A DNA stretch of 8,128 nucleotides from Piscirickettsiaceae bacterium (GTDB taxonomy: Bacteria > Pseudomonadota > Gammaproteobacteria > Nitrosococcales > Methylophagaceae): contig JAUXFA010000045.1 in assembly GCA_030620285.1 (NCBI GenBank), positions 1-8,128 of the forward strand, written 5' to 3'. A program made the position numbers and the translations under genes. The notes under the pieces were generated by a model. That model was not told where the DNA came from. It saw nothing but the letters and a program-made list of their open reading frames with translations, and searched no databases. Position 1 is the first letter of the stretch. Each line of letters begins with the position of its first letter. Below are positions 1 to 8,128 of the stretch, piece by piece.

Positions 1-1340
<1,340 letters not shown>

Positions 1341-1348
<8 letters not shown>

Positions 1349-2105
1349 TAGCGTGCAATTGTCTTAAATCATCAACCGTTACATAGTCACCAGCAATATT
1401 TTCCCCTGCAATAACGCGACATGGCTCACCCGGTTCACCTAATTGGTCCAGTACTGTCACCGCACCAATGAAATCATCATCTTTAGTATAGTTATTCAAT
1501 GTCACTACGGTCGAGATATTGGCTCCTAATGATGACTTAACACCATTAGCGGAATCTTCAAATACCAAACATTCACCTGCTGACAAACCAATTTTTTCTA
1601 AGCAATAATCAAAAATATCAGGAGCAGGTTTTTTAGCTGGAACGATATCGCCAGCGGCAATGCAATCGAACCAATCTAGTGCCTCAACACCTAATGTATT
1701 TGAAACTAAAGCAGTCACATTTGCAGGCGTTGTTGTTGTCGCAATTGCAAGCCGAACGCCCTGTTCACGAAGTTCAGCCAATAATCGTACAACCCCGGGC
1801 CGTAGTGCAATCGCATTATTCTCTAATAAAGTTACATAATGTTTGGTTTTATTGGCATGTAAACTGATGATGAGCTCATCGATATCACCATCATAGTTAA
1901 AGTTGTCATGAAAGTGCGAAAGAAAGAACCGTATACGCTCCTTACCGCCCGTAACTGCTAGTAATTCTCCATATAGCTCTTCATCCCAATGCCAATCTAA
2001 ATCAGCATCAGAAAAGGCACTATTAAACGCAACACGATGTCCATCACGTTCTGTTTCAGCCAAGGTACCATCAACATCAAAAATAACTGCTTTTAATTGT
2101 TTCAT
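1341..2105 (-). CDS. HAD-superfamily phosphatase of the CbbY type
   Basis: This 254-residue protein is a HAD hydrolase with a C1 cap. The four motifs are visible: FDVDGT with nucleophile Asp10 and acid/base Asp12; IATTTT around residues 121-126 (motif II); PAKKPAPD with the motif III lysine at 158/159; and FEDSANG with Glu183-Asp184 (Mg binding). The cap contains TGGKERI at 52-58, and the early stretch LAETERDGHRVAFN closely resembles CbbY of Rhodobacter, a xylulose-1,5-bisphosphate phosphatase that removes a misfire product of Rubisco. Relatives are common in organisms without Rubisco, so the substrate here is uncertain and other sugar phosphates are possible. I chose ATG 2105-2103 because it begins just before the first beta strand (KAVIFDVDGT) and has a GAAGAG ribosome binding site. 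An in-frame ATG at 2171 would add 22 non-conserved residues and run into the dksA promoter. First gene of a probable operon with the aminotransferase and icd. Confidence 0.87.
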
Positions 2106-2152
2106 AAACGACTCTTCAACCCCAAAATAAGGTAAAATAATACCAAATTTTT

Positions 2153-2181
2153 TTGCACCATGGGGTTTCATCTGCTATATA
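2153..2181 (+). promoter_or_regulatory. Sigma-70 promoter of dksA with GC-rich discriminator
   Basis: A -35 box TTGCAC (2153-2158) is followed after 17 bp by a -10 box TATATA (2176-2181). The bases after the -10 box are TGCGCCC, so transcription should begin near 2187-2190, about 30 nt before the dksA ATG. A GC-rich discriminator is typical of promoters inhibited by ppGpp and DksA, and E. coli DksA is known to repress its own promoter; autoregulation here is an inference. The promoter lies in the short divergent space between dksA and the CbbY-like phosphatase gene. I see no equally good promoter for the leftward genes. Confidence 0.72.
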
Positions 2182-2219
2182 TGCGCCCTTAAATTTTAAA
2201 TGGTATGAGGTTTTAATCG

Positions 2220-2642
2220 ATGGATTCAAAGCAGTTTGATGCGAAATTCACCCCTTACAAAGAGGTTAAGGGTGAAGATTACATGAACGATAATCAAACC
2301 ACACATTTCAGAACTATCTTAGATGAGTGGAAGATAGGTTTAATGGAAGAAGTTGATCGTACTGTTCACCATATGCAAGATGATGCGGCGAATTTCCCGG
2401 ATCCTAATGACCGTGCAACGCAGGAAGAAGAGTTTACCCTTGAACTTCGCACCCGTGATCGTGAACGTAAGCTGATCAAAAAAATAACACAATCTCTAGA
2501 AGATCTTGATAAAGGTGACTACGGTTACTGTGAATCTTGTGGCACTGATATTGGTATTCGTCGCCTTGAAGCTCGCCCAACAGCGACTTTATGTATTGAT
2601 TGTAAAACATTAGATGAAATTAGAGAGAAGAATCGCGTCTAA
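2220..2642 (+). CDS. dksA: RNA polymerase-binding transcription factor DksA
   Basis: This 140-residue protein is close to E. coli DksA (151 residues) over nearly its whole length. DksA binds in the secondary channel of RNA polymerase and, with ppGpp, down-regulates rRNA and other stringent promoters and activates some amino-acid genes. Visible hallmarks are the long coiled-coil region (about residues 23-100) with tip residues Asp61, Asp64 and Ala66 in NFPDPNDRA, equivalent to D71, D74 and A76 in E. coli; the [11 protein letters not shown] segment; and a zinc finger with Cys104, Cys107, Cys125 and Cys128 (YCESCG, LCIDCK). All four cysteines are present, so this is not the zinc-free DksA2 form. 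The N-terminal extension is about ten residues shorter than in E. coli. The ATG has a GAGG ribosome binding site at 2207-2210. Downstream is a shared bidirectional terminator. Confidence 0.97.
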   Translation: MDSKQFDAKFTPYKEVKGEDYMNDNQTTHFRTILDEWKIGLMEEVDRTVHHMQDDAANFPDPNDRATQEEEFTLELRTRDRERKLIKKITQSLEDLDKGDYGYCESCGTDIGIRRLEARPTATLCIDCKTLDEIREKNRV

Positions 2643-2676
2643 TTAAATACTGTATTTTGTCCAATATAATGGGCAT

Positions 2677-2706
2677 AAAAAAGCCCCGCTATTTCGGGGC
2701 TTTTTT
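2677..2706. terminator. Bidirectional intrinsic terminator between dksA and the peroxiredoxin gene
   Basis: The hairpin is GCCCCG (2683-2688), loop CTATTT (2689-2694) and CGGGGC (2695-2700). It is flanked by six A on the left (2677-2682) and six T on the right (2701-2706), so each strand has a GC stem followed by a T-run. It lies 35 nt after the dksA stop and 24 nt after the peroxiredoxin stop, and should end both convergent transcripts. Confidence 0.95.
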
Positions 2707-2729
2707 ATTTCTAAATGGCAGGCTAGCAA

Positions 2730-3329
2730 TTATAAATCGTCGCCATGTTTTGCTAAATAATCAGCAACACCATCCGCATCCGCTTTCATGCCTTCATCGC
2801 CTTTTTGCCAACCTGCTGGGCAAACTTCACCATGTTCTTCATGGAATTGAAGTGCATCAACTAAACGAAGCATTTCATCAACTTCACGACCTAAGGGCAA
2901 GTCATTGACCACTTGGTGACGGACAATACCTTCTTTATCGATTAAGAATGAACCACGTAAAGCAATGCTTGCCGGGTGTTTGACACCATATTTTTTCATG
3001 ATCTTATGATCAGTATCTGCAACCAATGGAAAATCAATCTGGCCAATACCACCTTTATTAAGTTCGGTATTACGCCATGCTAAATGAGTAAATTGAGAAT
3101 CGATTGAAACACCAATAATTTGAACGCCGCGTTCTTTAAATGCTGCTACACGATGATGGTGAGCAATAATTTCAGATGGGCATACAAATGTGAAATCTAA
3201 TGGGTAAAAGAATAAAACAACATATTGACCGGCATAATCAGACAATGAAAAACTTTCATTGATGGTATTGTCTGGCATCACCGCTGCTGCAGTAAATTTT
3301 GGGGCTTTTTTAGTGACTAAAACGCTCAT
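2730..3329 (-). CDS. Typical 2-Cys peroxiredoxin (AhpC/Prx1 family)
   Basis: This 199-residue cytoplasmic thiol peroxidase reduces hydrogen peroxide and organic hydroperoxides. The peroxidatic cysteine is Cys50 in YPLDFTFVCPSE, with Thr47 and Arg125 as probable active-site partners. The resolving cysteine is Cys170 in HGEVCPAGW near the C-terminus, which makes it a typical 2-Cys enzyme acting as a head-to-tail dimer. GGIG at 93-96 and NDLPLGR at 142-148 are also characteristic. Overall it resembles the 199-200-residue Pseudomonas/Vibrio peroxiredoxins more than E. coli AhpC (187 residues). No ahpF lies nearby, so the electron donor may be thioredoxin; that is inference. The ATG has AAGGA about 7 nt upstream. 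The gene lies 128 bp downstream of the AraC-family regulator on the same strand, and its leader has two inverted repeats. Confidence 0.95.
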   Translation of the reverse strand: MSVLVTKKAPKFTAAAVMPDNTINESFSLSDYAGQYVVLFFYPLDFTFVCPSEIIAHHHRVAAFKERGVQIIGVSIDSQFTHLAWRNTELNKGGIGQIDFPLVADTDHKIMKKYGVKHPASIALRGSFLIDKEGIVRHQVVNDLPLGREVDEMLRLVDALQFHEEHGEVCPAGWQKGDEGMKADADGVADYLAKHGDDL

Positions 3330-3361
3330 AATTGTTCCTTAATTTTGATTAAATAGTAGGA

Positions 3362-3382
3362 AAGTCATCACTAAAATGACTT
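3362..3382. repeat. Perfect 7-bp inverted repeat in the peroxiredoxin leader
   Basis: AAGTCAT (3362-3368) and ATGACTT (3376-3382) are exact inverted copies separated by 7 bp. It lies 33 bp before the peroxiredoxin start codon and has no T-run after either arm, so it does not look like a terminator. A regulator operator or an RNA hairpin in the leader are both possible. Confidence 0.5.
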
Positions 3383-3387
3383 AATGA

Positions 3388-3412
3388 ATTACTGAGTAAA
3401 ACACTCAACTAT
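3388..3412 (-). promoter_or_regulatory. Candidate operator with IscR/Rrf2-like symmetry
   Basis: The core is TGAGT-5 bp-ACTCA (3393-3407). On the minus strand the 25-bp stretch begins ATAGTTGAGTG and ends ACTCAGTAAT. Set against the type 1 IscR consensus as I remember it (ATASYYGACTRWWWYAGTCRRSTAT), 21 of 25 positions agree. Two of the four differences are a symmetric C/G swap that preserves the palindrome. The peroxiredoxin gene starts 58 bp further on. No iscR gene is in the window, so this is only a candidate. Confidence 0.3.
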
Positions 3413-3457
3413 GCTATCAATAAGTGTTCGCATTGTCGAATAAAAATCTGTTTTACT

Positions 3458-4387
3458 TTAGCTGTTTTTAACCCTATATTTACCACGATATTGACTTGGA
3501 GTGCAGTTGAAAAACCGGGTAAACCGCCTGCTGAAATGACTGAGATCATTAAAGCCGACATCGTAACAAGCTTGAGTTATTGTTTTGCCATTTTGAAACA
3601 TTTCAGCAGCTAACTTTAACCGCTGTTGGTGCAGGTATTCACTCGGTGAACAGCCTAGCTGCTTTTTAAATTCGACATAGAGTTTGCTTCTGCTCATACA
3701 TGCACAACGACATAACTGTTCAATATCTAGAGGCTGCGCAATATTTTGTTCAAGGTAATAAATTACGGCTGTGATTCCATTGGCATCAGGGGATTGTCGA
3801 CTGTAACTTAATAGTACATCTCTTCCCTGCTGACGTAATAGTCTAATAATTAATTCTGACACGGCTAAATCCATCATCATTTTTTTGTCGGGATGATTAT
3901 GGGTAAATAACGACACTAATTTTTCTAGTAATTGTTGGGTGTCTGTTGTGTGATGGGTATGAATGATCTGAGGTTGGTACTGCCAATCATGTTCAACATC
4001 ATCCAGTGCAGTCAGGTCGCGCATACGCTCAGAAATTATTTCAATACGATCTTTCGCTAATTCTATCGTTAGACATGTCGTCGGCTGCTGTTCATTGGCC
4101 TCTGGGAAATCAATTTCAACATATCCCCCCGGTGGCATAACATAAGATTCATGAGGAAGAAATATTTGGCCTTGGTCTTCGCCTTGATTCCCCTCGTGCA
4201 TGATCTTTTTGCCTTTAACCATTCCGCAATACATCAATTGTGGCGCATCCAAACCAATGCGAGAGGCTGCGCGATAAGTATCATAAATACTTAACTCTGA
4301 TTCAGGGCCAAAAAAGCTTAGCTTATTTTCAACCAGTAGCCGCCTTTTAACACGACGATGGCTCAGTGATAATTTATCAGTCTGCAT
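3458..4387 (-). CDS. AraC-family transcriptional regulator, divergent from the aldehyde dehydrogenase gene
   Basis: This 309-residue protein has an N-terminal cupin-like sensing domain (roughly 25-125, including the segment around APQLMYCGMVKGKK) and a C-terminal AraC/XylS DNA-binding domain (about 205-305). The first helix-turn-helix is near 221-240 (DIEQLCRCACMSRSKLYVEF). The second spans the family signature at about 269-301, with DVGFNDLSHFSRRF and CTPSQYR. N-terminal domains of this kind bind small effectors, but the effector here cannot be named. Its divergent position beside the aldehyde dehydrogenase gene, with a 21-bp-spaced direct repeat between them, makes it the likely activator of aldehyde/acetate metabolism; that is inference. 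The ATG (4387-4385) has only a weak ribosome binding site. No convincing terminator follows, so transcripts could read into the peroxiredoxin gene 128 bp downstream. Confidence 0.92.
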   Translation of the reverse strand: MQTDKLSLSHRRVKRRLLVENKLSFFGPESELSIYDTYRAASRIGLDAPQLMYCGMVKGKKIMHEGNQGEDQGQIFLPHESYVMPPGGYVEIDFPEANEQQPTTCLTIELAKDRIEIISERMRDLTALDDVEHDWQYQPQIIHTHHTTDTQQLLEKLVSLFTHNHPDKKMMMDLAVSELIIRLLRQQGRDVLLSYSRQSPDANGITAVIYYLEQNIAQPLDIEQLCRCACMSRSKLYVEFKKQLGCSPSEYLHQQRLKLAAEMFQNGKTITQACYDVGFNDLSHFSRRFTRFFNCTPSQYRGKYRVKNS

Positions 4388-4448
4388 GGTTAATATTTAA
4401 AGTGTTTTTAATCTCATTAATGGATTTTGTGTCCGATTTGGACTATAA

Positions 4449-4479
4449 GTCAAGTAATTGGGAATATTGGTCAAGCAAT
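4449..4479. promoter_or_regulatory. Direct repeat with 21-bp periodicity, candidate AraC-type operator
   Basis: GTCAAGTAAT (4449-4458) and GTCAAGCAAT (4470-4479) match at 9 of 10 positions and begin exactly 21 bp apart, two helical turns. AraC-family regulators commonly bind two direct half-sites about 21 bp apart. The pair lies between the divergent regulator and aldehyde dehydrogenase genes, 61 bp before the latter's ATG. Possible -10 elements for the dehydrogenase gene follow: TATAAA (4483-4488) or TATCCT (4497-4502). Neither has a good -35 box, as expected for an activator-dependent promoter. A shorter dyad, GTCC-5 bp-GGAC, lies at 4431-4443. Confidence 0.55.
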
Positions 4480-4539
4480 AGTTATAAATTCTGATCTATC
4501 CTCAACACTTCAAACCTAATTAATAACGAGAGAATTATT

Positions 4540-6060
4540 ATGATTTATTCACAACCCGGCACTGAAGGTTCCGTTGTTTCATTTAAAGAACGTTACGGCA
4601 ACTATATTAATGGTGAATGGACAGCGCCGGTTAAAGGCGAATATTTTACCAATATCACTCCCGTCACCGGCGAAGGTTTTTGTGAGATTCCCCGCTCAAC
4701 CGAAGAAGATATCAATTTGGCACTTGATGCTGCTCATGCCGCTAAAGATGCTTGGGGTAAAACATCGATAACTGAGCGTTCTAACATATTACTGAAAATC
4801 GCTGATCGTATTGAACAAAATCTTGAAATGTTATCCGTTGCTGAAACATGGGATAACGGTAAAGCCGTACATGAAACGCTCAATGCAGACGTGCCGCTAT
4901 GTGTTGACCACTTTCGCTATTATGCTGGCTGTATCAGAGCCCAAGAAGGCACCATGGGTGAAATTGATGAAAATACAGTTTCTTATCAATTTCATGAACC
5001 TTTAGGTGTTGTTGGGCAAATTATTCCTTGGAACTTCCCCTTATTAATGGCGGCATGGAAGTTAGCGCCAGCATTAGCAACGGGCAATTGCATCGTGATG
5101 AAACCTGCTGAACAAACACCTGTATCCATTCTAAAACTAATGGAAGTTATTGGTGATTTATTGCCACCGGGCGTGCTTAATATTGTGAATGGTTATGGCC
5201 AAGAAGCAGGTCAAGCATTAGCAACAAGTACTCGCATTGCCAAAATTGCATTTACCGGTTCGACTCCGGTCGGGCAACATATATTAAAGTGTGCCGCTGA
5301 TAACCTTATCCCTTCTACTGTTGAGTTAGGTGGTAAATCACCTAATATTTTCTTTGAAGACATTCTGCAACAAGAGGATGACTATATTAGTAAATGTGCT
5401 GAAGGGCTTGTATTAGCATTTTTTAACCAAGGAGAAGTCTGTACCTGCCCTTCTCGTGCATTGATTCAAGAAAGCATTTACGATGAGTTTATATCTATAG
5501 TTATCGAACGATCTAAAAAGATTATTCGAGGTAACCCTCTTGATACCGATGTTCAAGTTGGCGCGCAAGCATCACAAGAACAATATGAGCAAATCCTCAG
5601 TTATATTGATGTTGGTAAACAGGAAGGTGCCGAATTGTTAATTGGTGGTGGTATAGAACAATTGGGGGCTGAGTTTGATAGTGGCTATTATATTGAGCCT
5701 ACCTTAATGAAAGGTACCAATAATATGCGGATCTTCCAAGAAGAGATCTTCGGTCCTGTTGTCTCAGTAACAACTTTTAAAGATGAAGCCGAGGCTCTGG
5801 CAATTGCTAATGATTCAGAATTTGGTTTAGGTTCCGGTTTATGGACTCGTGATATGAACCTTGCCTATCGTATGGGTCGAGGCATTCAGGCTGGACGTGT
5901 TTGGACCAACTGTTATCACCTCTACCCTGCCCATGCTGCTTTCGGTGGTTATAAGAAATCAGGTATTGGTCGTGAAACCCATAAAATGATGTTAGATCAT
6001 TATCAACAAACTAAAAACTTATTGGTCAGTTATAGCACTAGTCCACTCGGTTTCTTCTAA
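4540..6060 (+). CDS. NAD-dependent aldehyde dehydrogenase, acetaldehyde dehydrogenase type (AldB/ExaC/AcoD)
   Basis: This 506-residue enzyme oxidises aldehydes to carboxylic acids in the cytoplasm. Aldehyde dehydrogenase landmarks are in place: IIPWNFP with oxyanion Asn165, MKPAEQTP with Lys188 and Glu191 (the latter suggests NAD preference), FTGSTPVG at 238-245 for the dinucleotide, VELGGK with general base Glu262, and [12 protein letters not shown] with catalytic Cys301 and a second cysteine at 303. EEIFGPV (401-407) is also typical. The N-terminus ([21 protein letters not shown]) and the C-terminus ([16 protein letters not shown]) are characteristic of the AldB/ExaC group that handles acetaldehyde and similar short aldehydes. 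Length is normal. The ATG is preceded by GAGAG with a 7-nt spacer. It sits between a divergent AraC-type regulator and an acetyl-CoA synthetase gene, consistent with making acetate for activation. Exact substrate range is not readable from sequence. Confidence 0.94.
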   Translation: MIYSQPGTEGSVVSFKERYGNYINGEWTAPVKGEYFTNITPVTGEGFCEIPRSTEEDINLALDAAHAAKDAWGKTSITERSNILLKIADRIEQNLEMLSVAETWDNGKAVHETLNADVPLCVDHFRYYAGCIRAQEGTMGEIDENTVSYQFHEPLGVVGQIIPWNFPLLMAAWKLAPALATGNCIVMKPAEQTPVSILKLMEVIGDLLPPGVLNIVNGYGQEAGQALATSTRIAKIAFTGSTPVGQHILKCAADNLIPSTVELGGKSPNIFFEDILQQEDDYISKCAEGLVLAFFNQGEVCTCPSRALIQESIYDEFISIVIERSKKIIRGNPLDTDVQVGAQASQEQYEQILSYIDVGKQEGAELLIGGGIEQLGAEFDSGYYIEPTLMKGTNNMRIFQEEIFGPVVSVTTFKDEAEALAIANDSEFGLGSGLWTRDMNLAYRMGRGIQAGRVWTNCYHLYPAHAAFGGYKKSGIGRETHKMMLDHYQQTKNLLVSYSTSPLGFF

Positions 6061-6077
6061 GAACGACGATGACTTTA

Positions 6078-6110
6078 CCCTCTCTTAACAATGTTAGGAG
6101 AGGGTTTTTT
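6078..6110 (+). terminator. Intrinsic terminator after the aldehyde dehydrogenase gene
   Basis: The stem pairs CCCTCTC (6078-6084) with GAGAGGG (6098-6104), continues through a T-G wobble (6085/6097) and TAAC (6086-6089) with GTTA (6093-6096), and closes on the 3-nt loop AAT. Six T follow at 6105-6110. It begins 17 nt after the stop codon. It should end or sharply reduce transcription before the acetyl-CoA synthetase gene, whose start is only 62 bp beyond the T-run. Confidence 0.93.
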
Positions 6111-6135
6111 ATGGGTCACTATTTCACGCTATACT
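6107..6135 (+). promoter_or_regulatory. Candidate promoter of the acetyl-CoA synthetase gene
   Basis: TATACT (6130-6135) differs from the -10 consensus at one base. At 17 bp upstream is TTTTAT (6107-6112), a weak -35 box that overlaps the terminator's T-run. The predicted start near 6142 leaves a short leader of about 30 nt with ribosome binding site AAAGGTG (6159-6165). A good -10 with a weak -35 suggests an activated promoter, but I found no clear CRP site or copy of the direct repeat seen at 4449. Confidence 0.45.
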
Positions 6136-6172
6136 CTAATCTCAAAATCAGTCTTCCCAAAGGTGTTACATC

Positions 6173-8128
6173 ATGTCTGAAGAAAACATTCAATCAACGC
6201 TACATGAAGACCGTCGGTTTCCACCTAGTGCAGACTTCCTCAGTTCTTCTGCTTTAAGTTCAGACAAACTAAATACTTTATATGTCAGTGCTGAACGTGA
6301 TAACCAATCTTTCTGGGCCGACCAAGCTCGTGCTGAAATTGACTGGCAAACACCTTTTTTGACCACATTAGATTCATCAAATGCTCCCTTTTACCGTTGG
6401 TTCCCTGATGGAAAATTAAATATTTCTTATAACTGTCTTGACCGACAGTTAGCAGATAACGCCGAGAAAACAGCTATTATTTTTGAGGGTGATGGCGGTG
6501 ATGTGCAGCATATTACTTACCGTCAGTTACATGCGCGTGTTTGTATTTTTGCTAATGCACTCAAAGCTCTAAATATAAACAAAGGCGATCGGGTTATCAT
6601 TTATATGCCAATGATTGCTGAAGCTGTTATTGCTATGCAAGCCTGTGCTCGTATCGGTGCTATTCATTCAGTTGTGTTTGGTGGTTTTTCAGCTTCATCA
6701 CTAAAAGATCGTATTAAAGATACCCAAGCTAAAATGGTCATTACCGCTGATGGTGGCCACCGTGGTGGTAAAATCATTGAACTTAAAGCAACAACTGACA
6801 GTGCCTTAGAGCAAGGCTGTGACAGTATTAAATCGGTGATTGTATTTAAACGAACAGGCCATGATATTAATATGCAATCTGACCGTGATATTTGGTGGTC
6901 AGATGCCGAACAAAATCAACCTATTGAATGTGAACCTGAGTGGATGAATGCAAGCGATCCCTTATTTTTACTCTATACCTCGGGCTCAACAGGCAAACCC
7001 AAAGGTATTGAACATTCAACGGGTGGCTATTTACTCAATGCGATCACCACCATGCGTTGGGTATTTGATATTCAAGATTCAGATGTGTTTTGGTGTACCG
7101 CCGATGTAGGCTGGATAACTCGCCATACTTATGTTGCCTATGGCCCGCTGGCAACAGGAGCTACTATTGTTATATTTGAAGGAGTACCAACTTATCCTGA
7201 TGCCGGCCGCTTTTGGGCAATGTGTGAACGCCATGGTGTCACCATATTTTATACTGCGCCAACAGCCATTCGAGCACTGATCAAACAAGGTAATGACTTC
7301 CCTAATAGTCATGACCTTTCAAAATTACGGCCTCTCGGCACTGTTGGTGAACCCATTAACCCTGAAGCATGGATGTGGTATCACAATGTGATTGGAAAGC
7401 AACGCTGCCCTATTGTTGATACTTGGTGGCAAACTGAAACAGGTGCTCATATGATTGCGCCGGTGCCTTCTGTCACCACTACCAAGCCCGGATCGTGTAC
7501 ACGTGCCCTTCCAGGCATTGATGCCGCTGTTGTCAACGAACAAGGCGAAGAAATTACTACAGCTAATGAAGGCGGCTATTTGGTTATACGTCAGCCTTGG
7601 CCATCGATGATCCAAACTGTTTGGGGAGATGATCAACGCTATAGAGATACCTACTGGCCAATGTTTGATGGCAAATATTATCTTGCAGGTGATAGTGCCC
7701 GTCTTGATGAAGATGGTTTCTTTTGGATCATGGGCCGTATTGATGATGTGCTGAATGTATCAGGTCATCGTTTAGGCACTATGGAAATAGAATCTGCCTT
7801 AGTTGCCAATCCTTTAGTTGCCGAAGCGGCAGTTGTCGGTAAACCTCACGATATAAAAGGTGAAGCTGTTTTTGCATATGTGGTGCTTAAGGGGGATCGA
7901 CCACAGGGTGGTGTCGATGATGAATTAACCCAAACATTACGGGCATGGGTCGGCGAACAAATTGGTGCTATCGCTAAACCTGATGATATTCGCTATGCCG
8001 ACAATCTACCAAAGACACGTTCAGGCAAGATCATGCGTCGATTATTACGTACTATTGCTAAAGGCGAGGAAATTACTCAAGATACTTCCACTCTAGAAAA
8101 TGAGGCCATACTCCCTCAATTGCAAGGC
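6173..8128 (+). CDS. acs: Acetyl-CoA synthetase (acetate--CoA ligase, AMP-forming), C-terminus cut by window edge
   Basis: The open frame gives 652 codons without a stop; relatives are about 645-660 residues, so only a few residues are missing. The enzyme adenylates acetate and transfers it to CoA. Motifs in order: [10 protein letters not shown] near residue 165; P-loop [11 protein letters not shown] at 268-278; [10 protein letters not shown] from about 391; DTWWQTET with Trp419, the bulky residue that limits the pocket to acetate; hinge and A8 motif [13 protein letters not shown] at 521-533; and [11 protein letters not shown] with Lys619, equivalent to Salmonella Lys609, the lysine inactivated by acetylation. 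Other pocket residues are Ile315, Thr316 and Val391. Oddly, Arg317 replaces the glycine expected in the GWVTGH segment. The ATG has AAAGGTG upstream. The gene follows the aldehyde dehydrogenase gene but is separated by a terminator. A propionate ligase is less likely because of the WW pair. Confidence 0.95.
   Translation, partial: MSEENIQSTLHEDRRFPPSADFLSSSALSSDKLNTLYVSAERDNQSFWADQARAEIDWQTPFLTTLDSSNAPFYRWFPDGKLNISYNCLDRQLADNAEKTAIIFEGDGGDVQHITYRQLHARVCIFANALKALNINKGDRVIIYMPMIAEAVIAMQACARIGAIHSVVFGGFSASSLKDRIKDTQAKMVITADGGHRGGKIIELKATTDSALEQGCDSIKSVIVFKRTGHDINMQSDRDIWWSDAEQNQPIECEPEWMNASDPLFLLYTSGSTGKPKGIEHSTGGYLLNAITTMRWVFDIQDSDVFWCTADVGWITRHTYVAYGPLATGATIVIFEGVPTYPDAGRFWAMCERHGVTIFYTAPTAIRALIKQGNDFPNSHDLSKLRPLGTVGEPINPEAWMWYHNVIGKQRCPIVDTWWQTETGAHMIAPVPSVTTTKPGSCTRALPGIDAAVVNEQGEEITTANEGGYLVIRQPWPSMIQTVWGDDQRYRDTYWPMFDGKYYLAGDSARLDEDGFFWIMGRIDDVLNVSGHRLGTMEIESALVANPLVAEAAVVGKPHDIKGEAVFAYVVLKGDRPQGGVDDELTQTLRAWVGEQIGAIAKPDDIRYADNLPKTRSGKIMRRLLRTIAKGEEITQDTSTLENEAILPQLQG

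Noticed and set aside
1679..1867. 62-codon open frame on the plus strand
   Set aside because: Antisense to the CbbY-like phosphatase gene, with no family resemblance.
2131..2144. GGTA-6 bp-TACC dyad upstream of the phosphatase gene
   Set aside because: Only four base pairs in AT-rich sequence; expected by chance and without other support.
2106..2171. In-frame N-terminal extension of the CbbY-like phosphatase from an ATG at 2171
   Set aside because: The added 22 residues precede the usual start of the HAD fold, do not resemble family members, and would overlap the dksA promoter. ATG 2105 has a better ribosome binding site and position.
2657..2908. 83-codon plus-strand open frame starting near the dksA terminator
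   Set aside because: Runs through the terminator hairpin and is antisense to the C-terminus of the peroxiredoxin.
4388..4539. CRP-type site (TGTGA-6 bp-TCACA) controlling the aldehyde and acetate genes
   Set aside because: Looked for because E. coli acs is CRP-dependent, but no adequate match is present here or at 6111-6172.
4574..5005. Two short plus-strand open frames (4574-4771 and 4811-5005)
   Set aside because: Out-of-frame shadows inside the well-supported aldehyde dehydrogenase gene.
6069..6257. 62-codon open frame crossing the terminator and the start of acs
   Set aside because: It reads through the hairpin and its second half is an alternative frame of acs; no protein features.
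7079..7636. Two minus-strand open frames (7079-7312 and 7325-7636)
   Set aside because: Antisense to conserved parts of acs (acetate pocket and WWQTET region); their composition reflects acs codons.

Overview
The window looks like ordinary chromosomal DNA of a gammaproteobacterium with AT-leaning base composition. The evidence is a canonical DksA with the DxxDxA tip and four zinc cysteines, the N-terminus of a monomeric-type NADP isocitrate dehydrogenase, a 2-Cys peroxiredoxin of the Pseudomonas/Vibrio type, and an AldB/ExaC-type aldehyde dehydrogenase beside an acetyl-CoA synthetase. I cannot fix the genus from sequence alone; a marine or methylotroph-like gammaproteobacterium is only a guess. 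Genes are tightly packed, frames are intact, and I see no mobile elements, CRISPR arrays, tRNA or rRNA genes.

Left part (1-2105, minus strand). Three genes read leftward as a likely operon: a CbbY-type HAD phosphatase, then a class I/II aminotransferase whose GTG start lies inside the end of the phosphatase gene, then the isocitrate dehydrogenase, whose ribosome binding site overlaps the aminotransferase stop. The last gene runs off the left edge.

Middle (2153-3460). dksA reads rightward from a well-formed sigma-70 promoter with a GC-rich discriminator. It converges on a peroxiredoxin gene, and a bidirectional hairpin terminator at 2677-2706 serves both. The peroxiredoxin leader (3330-3457) contains two inverted repeats, one resembling an IscR/Rrf2-type operator.

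Right part (3458-8128). An AraC-family regulator (minus) is divergent from an aldehyde dehydrogenase (plus). The 152-bp space between them carries a near-perfect direct repeat with exactly 21-bp periodicity, as expected for an AraC-type operator. After the aldehyde dehydrogenase comes a strong hairpin terminator, and directly after that a -10 element and the acetyl-CoA synthetase gene, which is almost complete at the right edge (652 codons, no stop reached). Together these would oxidise acetaldehyde (or a similar short aldehyde) to acetate and activate it to acetyl-CoA. The isocitrate dehydrogenase at the left edge belongs to the cycle that consumes acetyl-CoA, but nothing shows that it is co-regulated.

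I found no clearly new biological system. The points most worth a second look are the AraC operator candidate, the dyads before the peroxiredoxin gene, and a Gly-to-Arg substitution beside the acetate pocket of the acetyl-CoA synthetase.
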